Of a DNA stretch of 36,438 nt, positions 9,354-18,121 are shown in pieces (within the stretch, counting starts at the first letter, position 1; each line of letters starts with the position of its first letter). The translations under genes were made by a program, and so were the position numbers. Under the pieces are notes generated by a model, which saw only the letters and a list, made by a program, of their open reading frames with translations, was not told the origin of the DNA and ran no database searches. The DNA comes from Methanocellales archaeon (GTDB lineage Archaea; Halobacteriota; UBA148): assembly GCA_030019435.1 (NCBI GenBank), contig JASEEV010000016.1, positions 1-36,438 of the forward strand, read 5' to 3'.

Positions 9354-11648
9354 TTAAACTTTTCTGTTGCTTAAGCTCGCAACGATCGCCTGTCCTAGAG
9401 AAACTCCCCCATCTCCATTTGGTATCTTGTCGTGTCTGATGAACGTGAAATCGTTCGCCTCCACGATTTCTCGTATTCTCGTGGTTATGTGTGCGTTATA
9501 TGCAACACCTCCACTGAGTCCGATCGTTCCAATGTCCCCCTTTCCAGCAGCGTCTATAGCAAGCTCAGCCAGACCAGTTGCAATGGCATCTTCTGCGGAA
9601 AATGCAAGGTCCGCTCTCGGTACATCTAAGTTCTCATAGACGTTCAATAAGATCTGCGTCGTATCGAGCACCATTCTCTTTCCCCCATTTCGTTCAGTCT
9701 TGAACCTCAGCGGTATCTCCAGATTCTTCCCATGTCTGGCTGCACTCTCCAATTTCATTGCTGGCTCCCCCTCATAGCTCCTGTAATATGTTATGCCCAG
9801 CAGCACGGATATCGCATCCAAGACACGACCGGTGCTTGTCGTGCGCACTACATTGAAATCTCGCCTCAGCTGCTCGATGACTATTCGTCTCTCACTCTCA
9901 TGTCTAAATCGCAGTTTTATCTTCGCCAATTCATCATCGCTCAAGACCTTGCTCAGGATTCCAAGAACCATGCGTGAGGGATAATATGTAGCAACATCGC
10001 CACCAGGCATTGGTTGGGTTTCCAAGCTCGCACGTCGTGTGAAGCCATCATAACCCACTTCTAGGATCTCCCCGCCCCAGATGGTTCCATCTGTGCCATA
10101 ACCCACGCCATCAGCGGCGATTCCAATGATCCTTGCATTTATAGGAAGCGCAGCATCAGCCATGAGTGAGACCAGATGGGCATGATGGTGTTGCACTTTT
10201 ATCGTTTTTTCTGCATTTTCCATGGCATAGTGAGTTGTGTTGAATCTCGGGTGGAGATCACAACCCCATATGAGAGGTGTTATTCCAGTCAACCGTTTCA
10301 GATGCTCCACAACTTCATTGTGGTATCGCAGCGTCTCTATCTTTTTTGTGTTTCCAATGTACTGGGATACATATGCTTGATTTCCACTCAAGATGGTCAC
10401 TGTGGTATTTAGTTCTGGACCGACACCCAGCGCATCTATCTCAAAGGTGAAAGGCATACGAATCGGCTCTGGAACATACCCCCTTGATCTCCTGATGAAA
10501 CTCGTTTTATCACCGATCACTCTGACAACGGAGTCATCGGTTCGGTTTGCTATCCTTCTGTTGTGAAGCAAGTAGTAATCCACGATCCCATCCAATTTCT
10601 CAAGAGCCTCTGCATTGCTCTTTACCATCGGTCTTCCTGGCAGGTTTGCACTGGTCATCACGCATGTCGGTTCCTTGAGTCTTCTGAATAGCAGATGATG
10701 TAGGCCTGCATAAGGTAACATCACTGCAACGTTATGTAGCCCAGGTGCGACATATTCGGAAAGATGACATTCATCGCTCTTTTCCAGAACTACTATCGGC
10801 TTTCTGTAGCTGGTCAGAAGTTGCTCCTCGGTTTGATCTACCAAGGTGAAGCTCCTTGCAGTGTTTATATCTCTAGTCATGACTGCAAAGGGCTGCTCAG
10901 CCCTCCCAAGATTTTTCCTTAGGCGGAGCAAGGATGCATCCTCTGTAGCTCTCACTGCTATGTGTATTCCGCCAATTCCTTTGATCGCGACGATACTTCC
11001 ATCATCTAGAAGTTCTGCAGTCTTGATGATAGCCTCGTCTCTATCGCTTTCTAGAACCAACTCTCTTTTATCATCATATAACATCGTCCTCGGTCCGCAA
11101 TCACTGCAACATGTTGGTTGCGCATGATATCTTCTGTCCATCGGCGAGGTATACTCCTCATTGCATTTTTCACAAAGAGGAAAATCGATCATCGTCGTGT
11201 TTTGCCTATCATAGGGCAAATCAGAGACGGTGGTGTATCTGGGACCGCAGTTCGTGCAAACGGTGAAAGGGTAACGATATCTATGATCACTTGGGTCGAA
11301 CATCTCGCTAAGGCAACCCTCACAAATGTTGACATCTGGGGGAATTATCGAAGATTTGATCCTACTGCTTTTTTTGCTCTTTTTTATCGTGAAATCGTCA
11401 AAGCCCTTATGAGATGTGTTTTCAATGAGGACCTTGTCGATTTTTGAAAGAGGAGGATTTTTCGTGTTCAGGTCGTGAAGGAATTCCTCCATGCTTTTGT
11501 CATCACCCTCTATCCAGATCTCAACGCCATTTCCAAAATTAAGGACGTATCCTCTCAATCCATGTTCATGGGCAATTCTATATACAAACGGGCGAAATCC
11601 GACGCCTTGGACGATCCCATAAACGTGAATTTTTTTGCTCATATTCAT
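9354..11648 (-). CDS. hypF: Carbamoyltransferase HypF
   Basis: About 764 residues. It makes the thiocarbamate precursor of the cyanide ligands of NiFe hydrogenase and loads it onto HypE. Domains in order: acylphosphatase (about 5-95, GIVQGVGFRPFVYRIA), two zinc-finger modules (about 108-190, with CEGC, CTNC, CEKC and CSDC pairs), a YrdC-like domain (about 205-390), and a Kae1-like domain (about 400-760) with the metal site HHHAHLVSLMAD. It is divergent from hypCABE across a 45-bp promoter gap. I start at ATG 11648; ATG 11642 (MSKKIH) is equally plausible. The 3' end lies immediately upstream of the moaA operator, so readthrough into the moa operon is possible. Confidence 0.93.
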   Translation of the reverse strand: MNMSKKIHVYGIVQGVGFRPFVYRIAHEHGLRGYVLNFGNGVEIWIEGDDKSMEEFLHDLNTKNPPLSKIDKVLIENTSHKGFDDFTIKKSKKSSRIKSSIIPPDVNICEGCLSEMFDPSDHRYRYPFTVCTNCGPRYTTVSDLPYDRQNTTMIDFPLCEKCNEEYTSPMDRRYHAQPTCCSDCGPRTMLYDDKRELVLESDRDEAIIKTAELLDDGSIVAIKGIGGIHIAVRATEDASLLRLRKNLGRAEQPFAVMTRDINTARSFTLVDQTEEQLLTSYRKPIVVLEKSDECHLSEYVAPGLHNVAVMLPYAGLHHLLFRRLKEPTCVMTSANLPGRPMVKSNAEALEKLDGIVDYYLLHNRRIANRTDDSVVRVIGDKTSFIRRSRGYVPEPIRMPFTFEIDALGVGPELNTTVTILSGNQAYVSQYIGNTKKIETLRYHNEVVEHLKRLTGITPLIWGCDLHPRFNTTHYAMENAEKTIKVQHHHAHLVSLMADAALPINARIIGIAADGVGYGTDGTIWGGEILEVGYDGFTRRASLETQPMPGGDVATYYPSRMVLGILSKVLSDDELAKIKLRFRHESERRIVIEQLRRDFNVVRTTSTGRVLDAISVLLGITYYRSYEGEPAMKLESAARHGKNLEIPLRFKTERNGGKRMVLDTTQILLNVYENLDVPRADLAFSAEDAIATGLAELAIDAAGKGDIGTIGLSGGVAYNAHITTRIREIVEANDFTFIRHDKIPNGDGGVSLGQAIVASLSNRKV

Positions 11649-11658
11649 CAATCGTATC

Positions 11659-11685
11659 GTTTATAAGTAATAAATCACTTACTTA
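11659..11685. promoter_or_regulatory. Bidirectional hyp promoter with palindrome
   Basis: The gap between hypF and hypC holds a symmetric TATA-like element (TTTATAAG, 11660-11667, which reads CTTATAAA on the other strand). Overlapping it is a perfect inverted repeat TAAGTAA-N8-TTACTTA (11664-11685). Spacing to hypC ATG 11694 implies a leaderless or nearly leaderless transcript. The palindrome is a candidate operator for an unidentified hydrogenase-related regulator. Confidence 0.55.
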
Positions 11686-11693
11686 ATCATGCA

Positions 11694-11975
11694 ATGTGCC
11701 TCGCAATCCCAGGAAAAATGGTAAAGATAGATGGTGATGAAAAGGTCGCAATCGTTGATTTTGGTGGGCTCAAACAGGAAGTGAGATTGGACCTCGTTGA
11801 CATAGATGAAAGCAAGATAGGTCATTATGCATTAGTGCATGTCGGCTATGCCATCCAAATCATGTCTCCCGAAGAGGGAGAGGAGACCCTTGAGTTATTT
11901 CATGAGTATGCCGATGCGGTGGAAAAGGATATTCGAGAGGAGCGACTCGCATTTAGAGACAAAGGTCTTGGGTAG
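11694..11975 (+). CDS. hypC: Hydrogenase maturation chaperone HypC/HybG
   Basis: 93 residues beginning MCLAIPGKM, the HypC signature; Cys2 (after Met removal) holds the Fe(CN)2CO moiety and contacts HypD and the hydrogenase large subunit. The beta-barrel core (VAIVDFGGLKQEVRLDLV ... YALVHVGYAI) is intact. It is the first gene of the plus-strand hyp operon, two bases before hypA. HypD, its usual partner and commonly its neighbour, is not in the window. Confidence 0.93.
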   Translation: MCLAIPGKMVKIDGDEKVAIVDFGGLKQEVRLDLVDIDESKIGHYALVHVGYAIQIMSPEEGEETLELFHEYADAVEKDIREERLAFRDKGLG

Positions 11976-11977
11976 GA

Positions 11978-12361
11978 ATGCATGAGTACAGCGTGGCGAT
12001 GGAAATCTATGAGGTTGTATTGAAAACAGCAATGAAGAACGATGCCACAAAAGTAATTTCAGTGGATCTTGAGTTGGGCGAGCTAACTCATATAAATCCA
12101 GAGCAACTGGTCTTTTGCCTTGAAAGTATAGCTAAGGGGAGCTTGATGGAGGATGCAACGCTGAATCTCATAGGCATCCCACCAAAGGTCAAATGTAAAT
12201 GCGGGTATGAAGGTGTTTTAGATGCGAAGCGATATCATACGATATCTGATTTGGCATTTAATCTAAGCTGCCCAGGATGTGGAAATCCCGTTCCCAAGCT
12301 AACTTCGGGCAAAGAGATAAACGTTAGAAATATCAAAATTGAGTTGGATGAGGATGTGTGA
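11978..12361 (+). CDS. hypA: Hydrogenase nickel-incorporation protein HypA
   Basis: 127 residues. It starts MHEYSVAMEIYEVV; the N-terminal Met-His-Glu forms the nickel site in HypA. The zinc domain is present as CKCGYEG ... CPGCGNP. Each Cys pair belongs to the structural zinc site, but the first pair is spaced CxC and not CxxC. It delivers nickel to hydrogenase with HypB, whose gene overlaps its end by 8 bp. Confidence 0.92.
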   Translation: MHEYSVAMEIYEVVLKTAMKNDATKVISVDLELGELTHINPEQLVFCLESIAKGSLMEDATLNLIGIPPKVKCKCGYEGVLDAKRYHTISDLAFNLSCPGCGNPVPKLTSGKEINVRNIKIELDEDV

Positions 12362-13016
12362 GATTAGCGTGGAAGTGGGACATGACGTTTTGAAGGCAAA
12401 CGAAGAATGCGCCCTGCGAAATCATCATCTACTAGAGTACCTTGGAGTCACTGCCTTTAACGTCATGGGCGCGATCGGCTCCGGCAAGACGACGTTGATA
12501 GAATTGGCGATAGACCGCATAGGTGAAAAATATCATATCGGTGTGATTGCGGGGGATATCGTGGCGGACATCGATGCCGATCGCTTTAGGCGATACGATG
12601 TGCCGGTTATCAGCATGAACACTGGGAAAGAGTGCCATCTGGATGCTCATTTGATTGAACATGCATTGGAGCAGTTGCCATTGGACGATTTGGACATTTT
12701 GTTCATAGAGAACGTTGGCAACTTGATCTGTCCGACGGATTATTCGCTTGGAGAGTCCAAACGAGTTGTCATCGTCAGCGTCAGCGAGGGCGATGACATA
12801 GTGAGAAAGCATCCGATGATATTCAAGACTTGCGACTTAGCGATCGTGAACAAGGTGGACATCGCTGGAGCGGTGGATGTAGACGCGGACAAGATGGTCG
12901 ATGATGCGCTCAGAATAAATCCACATGTCAAAGTCATGAAAACGAGCAAGAAGACTGGAGAAGGCATCGATGATTGGATAAAGTTCATTGAGGTGAGTAC
13001 AGATGCCCATCGGTGA
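12354..13016 (+). CDS. hypB: Hydrogenase nickel-incorporation GTPase HypB
   Basis: 220 residues. Walker A is GAIGSGKTTLIE. The metal-site residues Cys/His in GKECHLDAH and Cys in NVGNLICP are kept, and the guanine-specificity motif is NKVD. There is no N-terminal His-rich nickel store, as is usual in archaea. I chose ATG 12354 (MCEISVEVGHDVL); upstream in-frame codons lie within hypA and add only MSWMR. The hypB end overlaps hypE by 14 bp. Its role is GTP-dependent nickel transfer with HypA. Confidence 0.93.
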   Translation: MCEISVEVGHDVLKANEECALRNHHLLEYLGVTAFNVMGAIGSGKTTLIELAIDRIGEKYHIGVIAGDIVADIDADRFRRYDVPVISMNTGKECHLDAHLIEHALEQLPLDDLDILFIENVGNLICPTDYSLGESKRVVIVSVSEGDDIVRKHPMIFKTCDLAIVNKVDIAGAVDVDADKMVDDALRINPHVKVMKTSKKTGEGIDDWIKFIEVSTDAHR

Positions 13017-14037
13017 AGTTGAGCTCTCTGAAAAAAGTGTTGTCCTTGCGCATGGTGCTGGCGGGACACTCATGCAGGAGTTGATAGCCAGAATCCTCAA
13101 GAACATATCCGTCCATAGTGCTGGCAGCGTTGGCTTGTCCGATCTTGATGACGGCGCAACCGTTTCCATAGGCGATAGAGAGGTTGTACTCACCACAGAC
13201 AGCTATGTGGTCAAACCGTTGTTCTTTCCAGGTGGAGATATTGGCAAGATTGCCGTTTGTGGAACCATAAACGACCTGGCAGTCATGGGCGCTCGTCCCA
13301 TTGCTTTAACGAGCAGCATTATTGTGGAGGAGGGCTTCTCTCTTGCAAAACTGGAGCGGATCATCACCTCCATGGACGAAATTGCCAATGAGGCAGAGGT
13401 GCCGGTCATCACTGGCGACACCAAGGTCATGGAAAAGGGTGCATTGGACAATTTGGTGCTCAACACGTCTGGTATCGGCGTTGCAAATGAACTGATACGT
13501 GACTCTGGCCTGAGAGTTGGTGATAAGATCATCGTCACGGGAACGATCGGCGATCATGGCACATCGCTTCTGTCCTATAGGGAAGGATTTTCATTTGAGA
13601 CTGAGCTGGAGTCTGATGCCGCGCCATTGTGGAGTATGATCAAGGCAGCGTTGGATGTTGGAGGAATCACCGCGATGAAGGATCCCACAAGGGGTGGGTT
13701 AGCGTCTGCGTTAAATGAGATGGCAAAGAAAAGTGGCGTTGGAATATTGATCAAAGAGGAGGAGATTCCCTTGAAAGATGCCGTTCGGGCAGCCTCGGAG
13801 ATGCTTGGAATCGATCCTTTAGAGGTGGCGAATGAAGGCAAAGCTATAATCGGCGTAAATCCAGCTAATGCCAATCTCATTCTAGAGACCATCCAAAAGA
13901 CAAAATATGGGAAAGAAGCGAGGATAATAGGGGAAGTCATTGGAGAACACAAGGGAAAGGTCGTCTTAGAAACAGGACTAGGTGGAAAGAGATACGTTGA
14001 AACGCCTCTGGGGGAACCAATTCCAAGGGTCTGCTAG
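13003..14037 (+). CDS. hypE: Carbamoyl dehydratase HypE
   Basis: 344 residues of the PurM/AIRS-like ATPase family. It dehydrates the HypF-made thiocarbamate on its C-terminal Cys to thiocyanate, the cyanide donor. The N-terminal AHGAGGTLMQEL, the ATP-binding VLTTDSYVVKP, DPTRGGLASALNEMA, and the essential C-terminal PRVC (canonical PRIC) are all visible, so the protein looks functional. It overlaps hypB and is followed after 8 bp by the protease gene. Confidence 0.94.
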   Translation: MPIGEVELSEKSVVLAHGAGGTLMQELIARILKNISVHSAGSVGLSDLDDGATVSIGDREVVLTTDSYVVKPLFFPGGDIGKIAVCGTINDLAVMGARPIALTSSIIVEEGFSLAKLERIITSMDEIANEAEVPVITGDTKVMEKGALDNLVLNTSGIGVANELIRDSGLRVGDKIIVTGTIGDHGTSLLSYREGFSFETELESDAAPLWSMIKAALDVGGITAMKDPTRGGLASALNEMAKKSGVGILIKEEEIPLKDAVRAASEMLGIDPLEVANEGKAIIGVNPANANLILETIQKTKYGKEARIIGEVIGEHKGKVVLETGLGGKRYVETPLGEPIPRVC

Positions 14038-14045
14038 GTGAAATC

Positions 14046-14501
14046 TTGCGAACCATCATCTTATGCTGTGGAAATCCCTTATCGGGTGATGATGGCTTTG
14101 GGATTTGCGTTTTAGAGGAGCTTAAAAAGAAAGAGCTGCCCACCCATGTGGAGCTGATAGATGCTGGTACTGGCGGTCTTGATATCCTCAGCTTCATGGA
14201 AAATGTTGATAAGGCGATCATCATCGATGCCGTGACTTCTGGCAAAGAGGTTGGGATGATACATAGGTTCACTTGCAAAGATCTTCCAGATCCTGCTTCG
14301 ATGCACTTCTCCTTGCACGAGCTTGGCTTAGTCGATGTGCTAAAGATCGGAGAAAAGGTCATGCCGATGCCAGATGACATCATCATCATTGGGGTTGAAG
14401 TTGAGAGGACAAATCAGCTCACCATTGAATTGACGCCGAAAGTGAACGAAGCGGTGCCAAAAGTGGTGGAAATGGTATTGGATGAGCTAGCTATCGAATA
14501 A
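14046..14501 (+). CDS. Hydrogenase maturation protease (HyaD/HycI family)
   Basis: 151 residues. It cleaves the C-terminal tail of a NiFe-hydrogenase large subunit after nickel insertion. The family motif GNPLSGDDGFG near the N-terminus, DAGTGGLDILSFM, and the SLHELGL segment (nickel-sensing His) are visible. The SLHELGLVDVL region is more like proteases of membrane-bound uptake hydrogenases than HycI, but I hold this loosely. The start is TTG at 14046 with AGGTGA upstream. It closes the hypCABE operon; the 3' end overlaps the convergent AAA+ gene by 15 bp. Its hydrogenase substrate is not in the window. Confidence 0.87.
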   Translation: MRTIILCCGNPLSGDDGFGICVLEELKKKELPTHVELIDAGTGGLDILSFMENVDKAIIIDAVTSGKEVGMIHRFTCKDLPDPASMHFSLHELGLVDVLKIGEKVMPMPDDIIIIGVEVERTNQLTIELTPKVNEAVPKVVEMVLDELAIE

Positions 14502-16103
14502 CCTCGGAAGAACGGTCTCCTTTACATCCTCTGGAGAGGTATCCTCTAGCATCCTAACGGTCAAATCCTCAAGCATGATCTCAACAGCCATCCTTAGTGC
14601 ACGATCCTCGACCAAGAGTATCCGATGGCTAGGGGTTTCTATAGCCTTGGCAGTGAAGTAGAATGGCAGGCTCAATGCAGAGGAGAGTTGGAGGCATTTA
14701 TAGATGGATCGTGGAGAGGCGTGTATGAGCCTGCTCTCTTCCACATATTCTTCTGCGAAGATTTTGGTCGCTGACGTGACGTCCCTTATCTGCTCCTCTA
14801 AGAACTGGACTTTCGATGGCTTGTAATCCTTGATCAGTCCGGTGTTTATCGAGTAGAGCAGAGTTGCATGGTCTCTTATCTGATCAGGAGTGATCTTCAT
14901 TTCCTTGCGCATACCCAGTGCATGTTTTTCGATGGAATCGATGATATCCAAGAATCGTTGTTTTGTCATCTTATGAAGTCTGCAGAAACATCTGTCCTCT
15001 ATGGCGTTGAAGTTCGGATCAGGAACGGTCAATCTATACCCCTTCTTCTTTACCTTGACGTTGTAGTTCGCATTAAAGAAGGAGGTGAAAACATAAGGGC
15101 CGATGGTTTCGCGAGCGGACTCATACTTCAGGGGTTTTTGCTCCATCGCTAACTTCAGTCTCTCAACCATTCCTCTCTCATGAAAGAACCAGTCGTTGAA
15201 CTCTGGGACGAGGAACACCATCCTCTTCCCCTCATAGTACTGCCCCATGTGAAGAAACATGTAAGGGGTTATGCCTCCGCAGTACCTATATCTTCCGGGA
15301 ATCCCATGAGGCTCCAAGCCCAGTTTCTCGTTTCCCATGACGAAATCGATGCTCGAATACGTCTTCCCAGTTCCAACATCACCGAAGTATGCTAGATGAA
15401 AGCCCGTAGTAGTCAACCTCTCACCATTCGGCTTCAGCACCTCTACGTCTGCAATCCCGAAAAGCTGAGCCCACGACAATAAAACATCTACAGATGCTAT
15501 TCCTCCGTATTCCTCAAAGTACTCACAGAGAGAATTAAGCTGCATGGATTTGGCGAAATCCTTGACCTCCTCCTCTCTGGAGATTAGGCCTTTTACATAG
15601 TTCATGAGAGAGACATCCATGTCCCTTGCAGTGTCTTTTTCGGTGAACGCTTTGATCTCCTCCCCCCTCCTCCTTACATGCTCCAGCAAGCTTTCAGCAT
15701 TGGGGATGATGTATTTTGTGAAATAGTGCTTGTTACTCTCAACTGGGAAGACGACGACCCTGTACGAACTCATCCTCTCCTCAACAGACGTCAAGAACCA
15801 GTAATCGTGCGAATGGAGAAGACTTGCAACTGATTTTTTTATCAGTTCCTCATCAGAATAGGTTTTATCCGTCTCTATTATGATCTCATCTTGAGCTATC
15901 TTGCTGACATCCCTTATGATACGCCTCCCAATCGCCATCCTTGCTCCTCTAACCAAACGTCCCCACTCATTACGTCCAAAGTGGGACTCTCCTCGATCAT
16001 CCCAGAAACTTCGCTTCGCCAGATCCTCTACAGTGAAAACTCCGATGCTGCTAAGCTCCTTTTCTTTTTTCGGTCCTATGCCAGGTATTTTCACAAGATC
16101 CAA
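14487..16103 (-). CDS. Helix-hairpin-helix plus MCM-like AAA+ ATPase of unknown function
   Basis: 538 residues; I do not recognise a named family. Residues 5-30 form a helix-hairpin-helix (IPGIGPKKEKELSSIGVFTVEDL), usually a DNA- or RNA-backbone binding element. About 75-235 is an uncharacterised alpha/beta region. The ATPase has Walker A GDVGTGKT (241-248) and a Walker B-like MVFLVPEFND (295-304), where a proline replaces the usual Asp before Glu. AMEQ (319-322) is placed as in MCM/MoxR-type AAA+ proteins, a sensor-1-like FNAN is at 343-346, and a possible Arg-finger region EDRCFCR is at 369-375. The C-terminus is helical. The start is TTG 16103; GTG 16094 is possible. Genes on either side are hydrogenase maturation and DUF488, so context does not settle a role. 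A DNA/RNA-dependent remodelling ATPase is my inference. Confidence 0.65.
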   Translation of the reverse strand: MDLVKIPGIGPKKEKELSSIGVFTVEDLAKRSFWDDRGESHFGRNEWGRLVRGARMAIGRRIIRDVSKIAQDEIIIETDKTYSDEELIKKSVASLLHSHDYWFLTSVEERMSSYRVVVFPVESNKHYFTKYIIPNAESLLEHVRRRGEEIKAFTEKDTARDMDVSLMNYVKGLISREEEVKDFAKSMQLNSLCEYFEEYGGIASVDVLLSWAQLFGIADVEVLKPNGERLTTTGFHLAYFGDVGTGKTYSSIDFVMGNEKLGLEPHGIPGRYRYCGGITPYMFLHMGQYYEGKRMVFLVPEFNDWFFHERGMVERLKLAMEQKPLKYESARETIGPYVFTSFFNANYNVKVKKKGYRLTVPDPNFNAIEDRCFCRLHKMTKQRFLDIIDSIEKHALGMRKEMKITPDQIRDHATLLYSINTGLIKDYKPSKVQFLEEQIRDVTSATKIFAEEYVEESRLIHASPRSIYKCLQLSSALSLPFYFTAKAIETPSHRILLVEDRALRMAVEIMLEDLTVRMLEDTSPEDVKETVLPRLFDS

Positions 16104-16177
16104 GATGCCGCCCCAAAAGCCAACTTTCTTTCAATCCATATTTCACTCATAGCCAGATAAGACTTTTTGGTGAAACT

Positions 16178-16567
16178 TCACTTGATGTGAACGACCCTGA
16201 CATTCATATCTTCAAGGGTTTGCGAGATAAATCGCCTGTGACAACTCCTTGGAGAACGTTCCACGCACATGATGGCTATGTTGCATTGCCTCGTAAGCTC
16301 TAAGAGATTTTTTATGCCCTCCTTATAGATATCCGTCTCCATGTATTTCTGATAACCTCCCTTGCGAAAGCCCCCCAGCTCTCTCATTGGAACATATCTT
16401 ATACCCGATCTTGGCAGCTCAACCTCTAAGCGTTCTTTCTTGAACTCCGCTCGTTTGGAGATGGGAAAACGTCTAACGTCAACCACCATGTCTATGCCAT
16501 GTTTCCTCAACAGCGAGACAAAGTCTTCCAACCTTCTGTTTCCGTATCCGATTGTATGGGCAGTCAT
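16178..16567 (-). CDS. DUF488 family protein
   Basis: 129 residues with the conserved blocks of DUF488: TIGYGNRRLEDFVSLLRKHG at the N-terminus, VVDVRRFPISKRAEF, ELGGFRKGGYQKYM, and MCVERSPRSCHRRFI with the paired Cys and CHR motif, ending VVHIK. The family function is not established; the conserved Cys/Arg residues suggest a catalytic or metal/anion-binding site. It lies 9 bp downstream of the Clp1-type kinase gene and is probably cotranscribed with it. ATG 16567. Confidence 0.85.
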   Translation of the reverse strand: MTAHTIGYGNRRLEDFVSLLRKHGIDMVVDVRRFPISKRAEFKKERLEVELPRSGIRYVPMRELGGFRKGGYQKYMETDIYKEGIKNLLELTRQCNIAIMCVERSPRSCHRRFISQTLEDMNVRVVHIK

Positions 16568-16576
16568 AGGCTTTAG

Positions 16577-17650
16577 CTAGATGACCTCTCTAAATCCACC
16601 GTCTTTATACACAAGCCTGAGCGCACCAAACATGATTCCATCCACACCACCTCCAACAGGAGTAAAAATCACAGCTTTCCCCTTCGCATAGTCCATCTTT
16701 TCTATGATCCCCAATCCCAAGACTTCGCCGTTTGCATCAAGAAATCCGACGAGCTGACCCCTCTTACCTTTGCCAATGGAGTCGATCATCTTGAGCTGAG
16801 TTAAATTCAGAACGACTTTTTTCCCTCCTGCAAAGTACCTGTCATAAGCCCCCTCACGTAGAGACCTTCTTTGTGAGCGACTCCTAGCTTGCACGTATTC
16901 GGAAACAGTTAGGCGACGAACCACACTCATCTCAGAAAGTGGCTCTAAGAGGTGCTCCAGCTCATCACCTCGTTGTAAAGCAAGGATGAACTTAGGGCGA
17001 ATTGCCTTTGCTTTGGCCCATTTTAGCTCTCTTGCATCAGAGGAAATCCAACCTGTCGAATCAACTATTACGATCTCTACACCTTTTTCTTTTGCGAGAT
17101 CGACCATCCTCTTTGTCCCTTCGACGCATCTGTGAACATAACCATAGGGTGAGGTTTTACCGACGAAGTAAACTGCCTCTAGAGGAATGTCTGATAGTGT
17201 GGTCACCCTCTCATTGAGGATGCCCATACCGATTGTACATGGTGGCCCTATATCGCTCTGGCCAACATCGGCATCCACGACAGCTGTTCTATAGGAATCG
17301 TACGAGATGTTCGCAACATACGTCGCTAAGGTACTTTTTCCGACGTTCACTCCGCCGAGAATTAGAATTACGCAAGGTTTTGGAGACCCTATTATCTCCT
17401 CCACTGCAAGCTTCCAATCCGTGGGGATGGCTGATCTTTCTAGCAACTCAACCTTTGCACCCTTGCCCAGTTGAGCCTCTATCTCGGAATCAGCCTCCGC
17501 CTCAATGACGAACGGTCTACTCTTTGCTATAGTGAGGGTGTTGCCTTCTGAGAGCCCCTTACCAAGGATGGAGACTTCGCCTGCAGCAATCTCAATCTTT
17601 ACTGGTCCCTCGACCAACAGTGATCGTCCTTTAACCAAATTGATGCGCAT
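16577..17650 (-). CDS. Clp1/Grc3-type polynucleotide 5'-hydroxyl kinase
   Basis: 357 residues. Archaeal Clp1 homologues phosphorylate 5'-OH ends of RNA (and DNA). An N-terminal beta-rich domain (about 1-80) is followed by the P-loop GGVNVGKST, VVDADVGQSDIGPPCTIGM (the Clp1 loop), and DSTGWISSDARELKWAK; a C-terminal beta domain (about 275-357) ends the protein. The start ATG at 17650 lies 5 bp after the stop of the frameshifted phosphodiesterase gene. DUF488 follows. This suggests a role in tRNA or other RNA end processing; a tRNA gene lies about 600 bp upstream, though that may be chance. Confidence 0.87.
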   Translation of the reverse strand: MRINLVKGRSLLVEGPVKIEIAAGEVSILGKGLSEGNTLTIAKSRPFVIEAEADSEIEAQLGKGAKVELLERSAIPTDWKLAVEEIIGSPKPCVILILGGVNVGKSTLATYVANISYDSYRTAVVDADVGQSDIGPPCTIGMGILNERVTTLSDIPLEAVYFVGKTSPYGYVHRCVEGTKRMVDLAKEKGVEIVIVDSTGWISSDARELKWAKAKAIRPKFILALQRGDELEHLLEPLSEMSVVRRLTVSEYVQARSRSQRRSLREGAYDRYFAGGKKVVLNLTQLKMIDSIGKGKRGQLVGFLDANGEVLGLGIIEKMDYAKGKAVIFTPVGGGVDGIMFGALRLVYKDGGFREVI

Positions 17651-17655
17651 GACTT

Positions 17656-18121
17656 CTATCGCAACTCCACTATTTCCGCCCTCATTTCCTCTAGGAGTAA
17701 TATTGCAACTGTCTTCTTTTCAGTGAGCCACCCACCACACTCGCCAGGGTTAATCATCTTATCTCTCATGTCCACCTTGTGTGTATGACCATATATCACG
17801 ATATCATAGCATCTTGCCAATGCATCAACTATGTTTGGGTGGTGTGTTACAATTATTTTCTTCCCATTCAAAGCTATGTGGATCCTCGTGTATTTCTCCT
17901 ATTCCTTTGAACGCATTTCTTAGTCCAAATTTTTCCCCATCATTATTTCCAAATATTCCGATGAGGTCGCATTTCAATTTTCTGAAGATCTTCGAAGTGA
18001 AGGGTGCTATGAAATCGCCAGCATGTATTACCATATCTATGTTCTCACCGTTGAAGACTTCCACGGCTTTTTCTATCGCACCTAGGTTATCATGGCTGTC
18101 AGATATTATTCCCAGTTTCAT
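17656..18121 (-). pseudogene. MJ0936-like (YfcE family) metallophosphodiesterase, frameshifted
   Basis: The gene starts at ATG 18121 behind a strong GGTGGGAGG ribosome site. The first frame gives [29 protein letters not shown] and GNNDGEKFG, the metal-binding Asp/His/Asn motifs of calcineurin-like phosphodiesterases. At about 17880, after EIHEDPH, the frame shifts. The second frame continues with [28 protein letters not shown] and the normal C-terminus ending EIVELR. Together they make about 155 residues, close to MJ0936. One extra base, or two missing, explains the break. Both halves keep their catalytic motifs, so it may be a recent mutation, a sequencing error, or programmed frameshifting. 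Uncorrected, it makes a dead protein of about 98 residues lacking the GHTH metal site. Confidence 0.85.
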
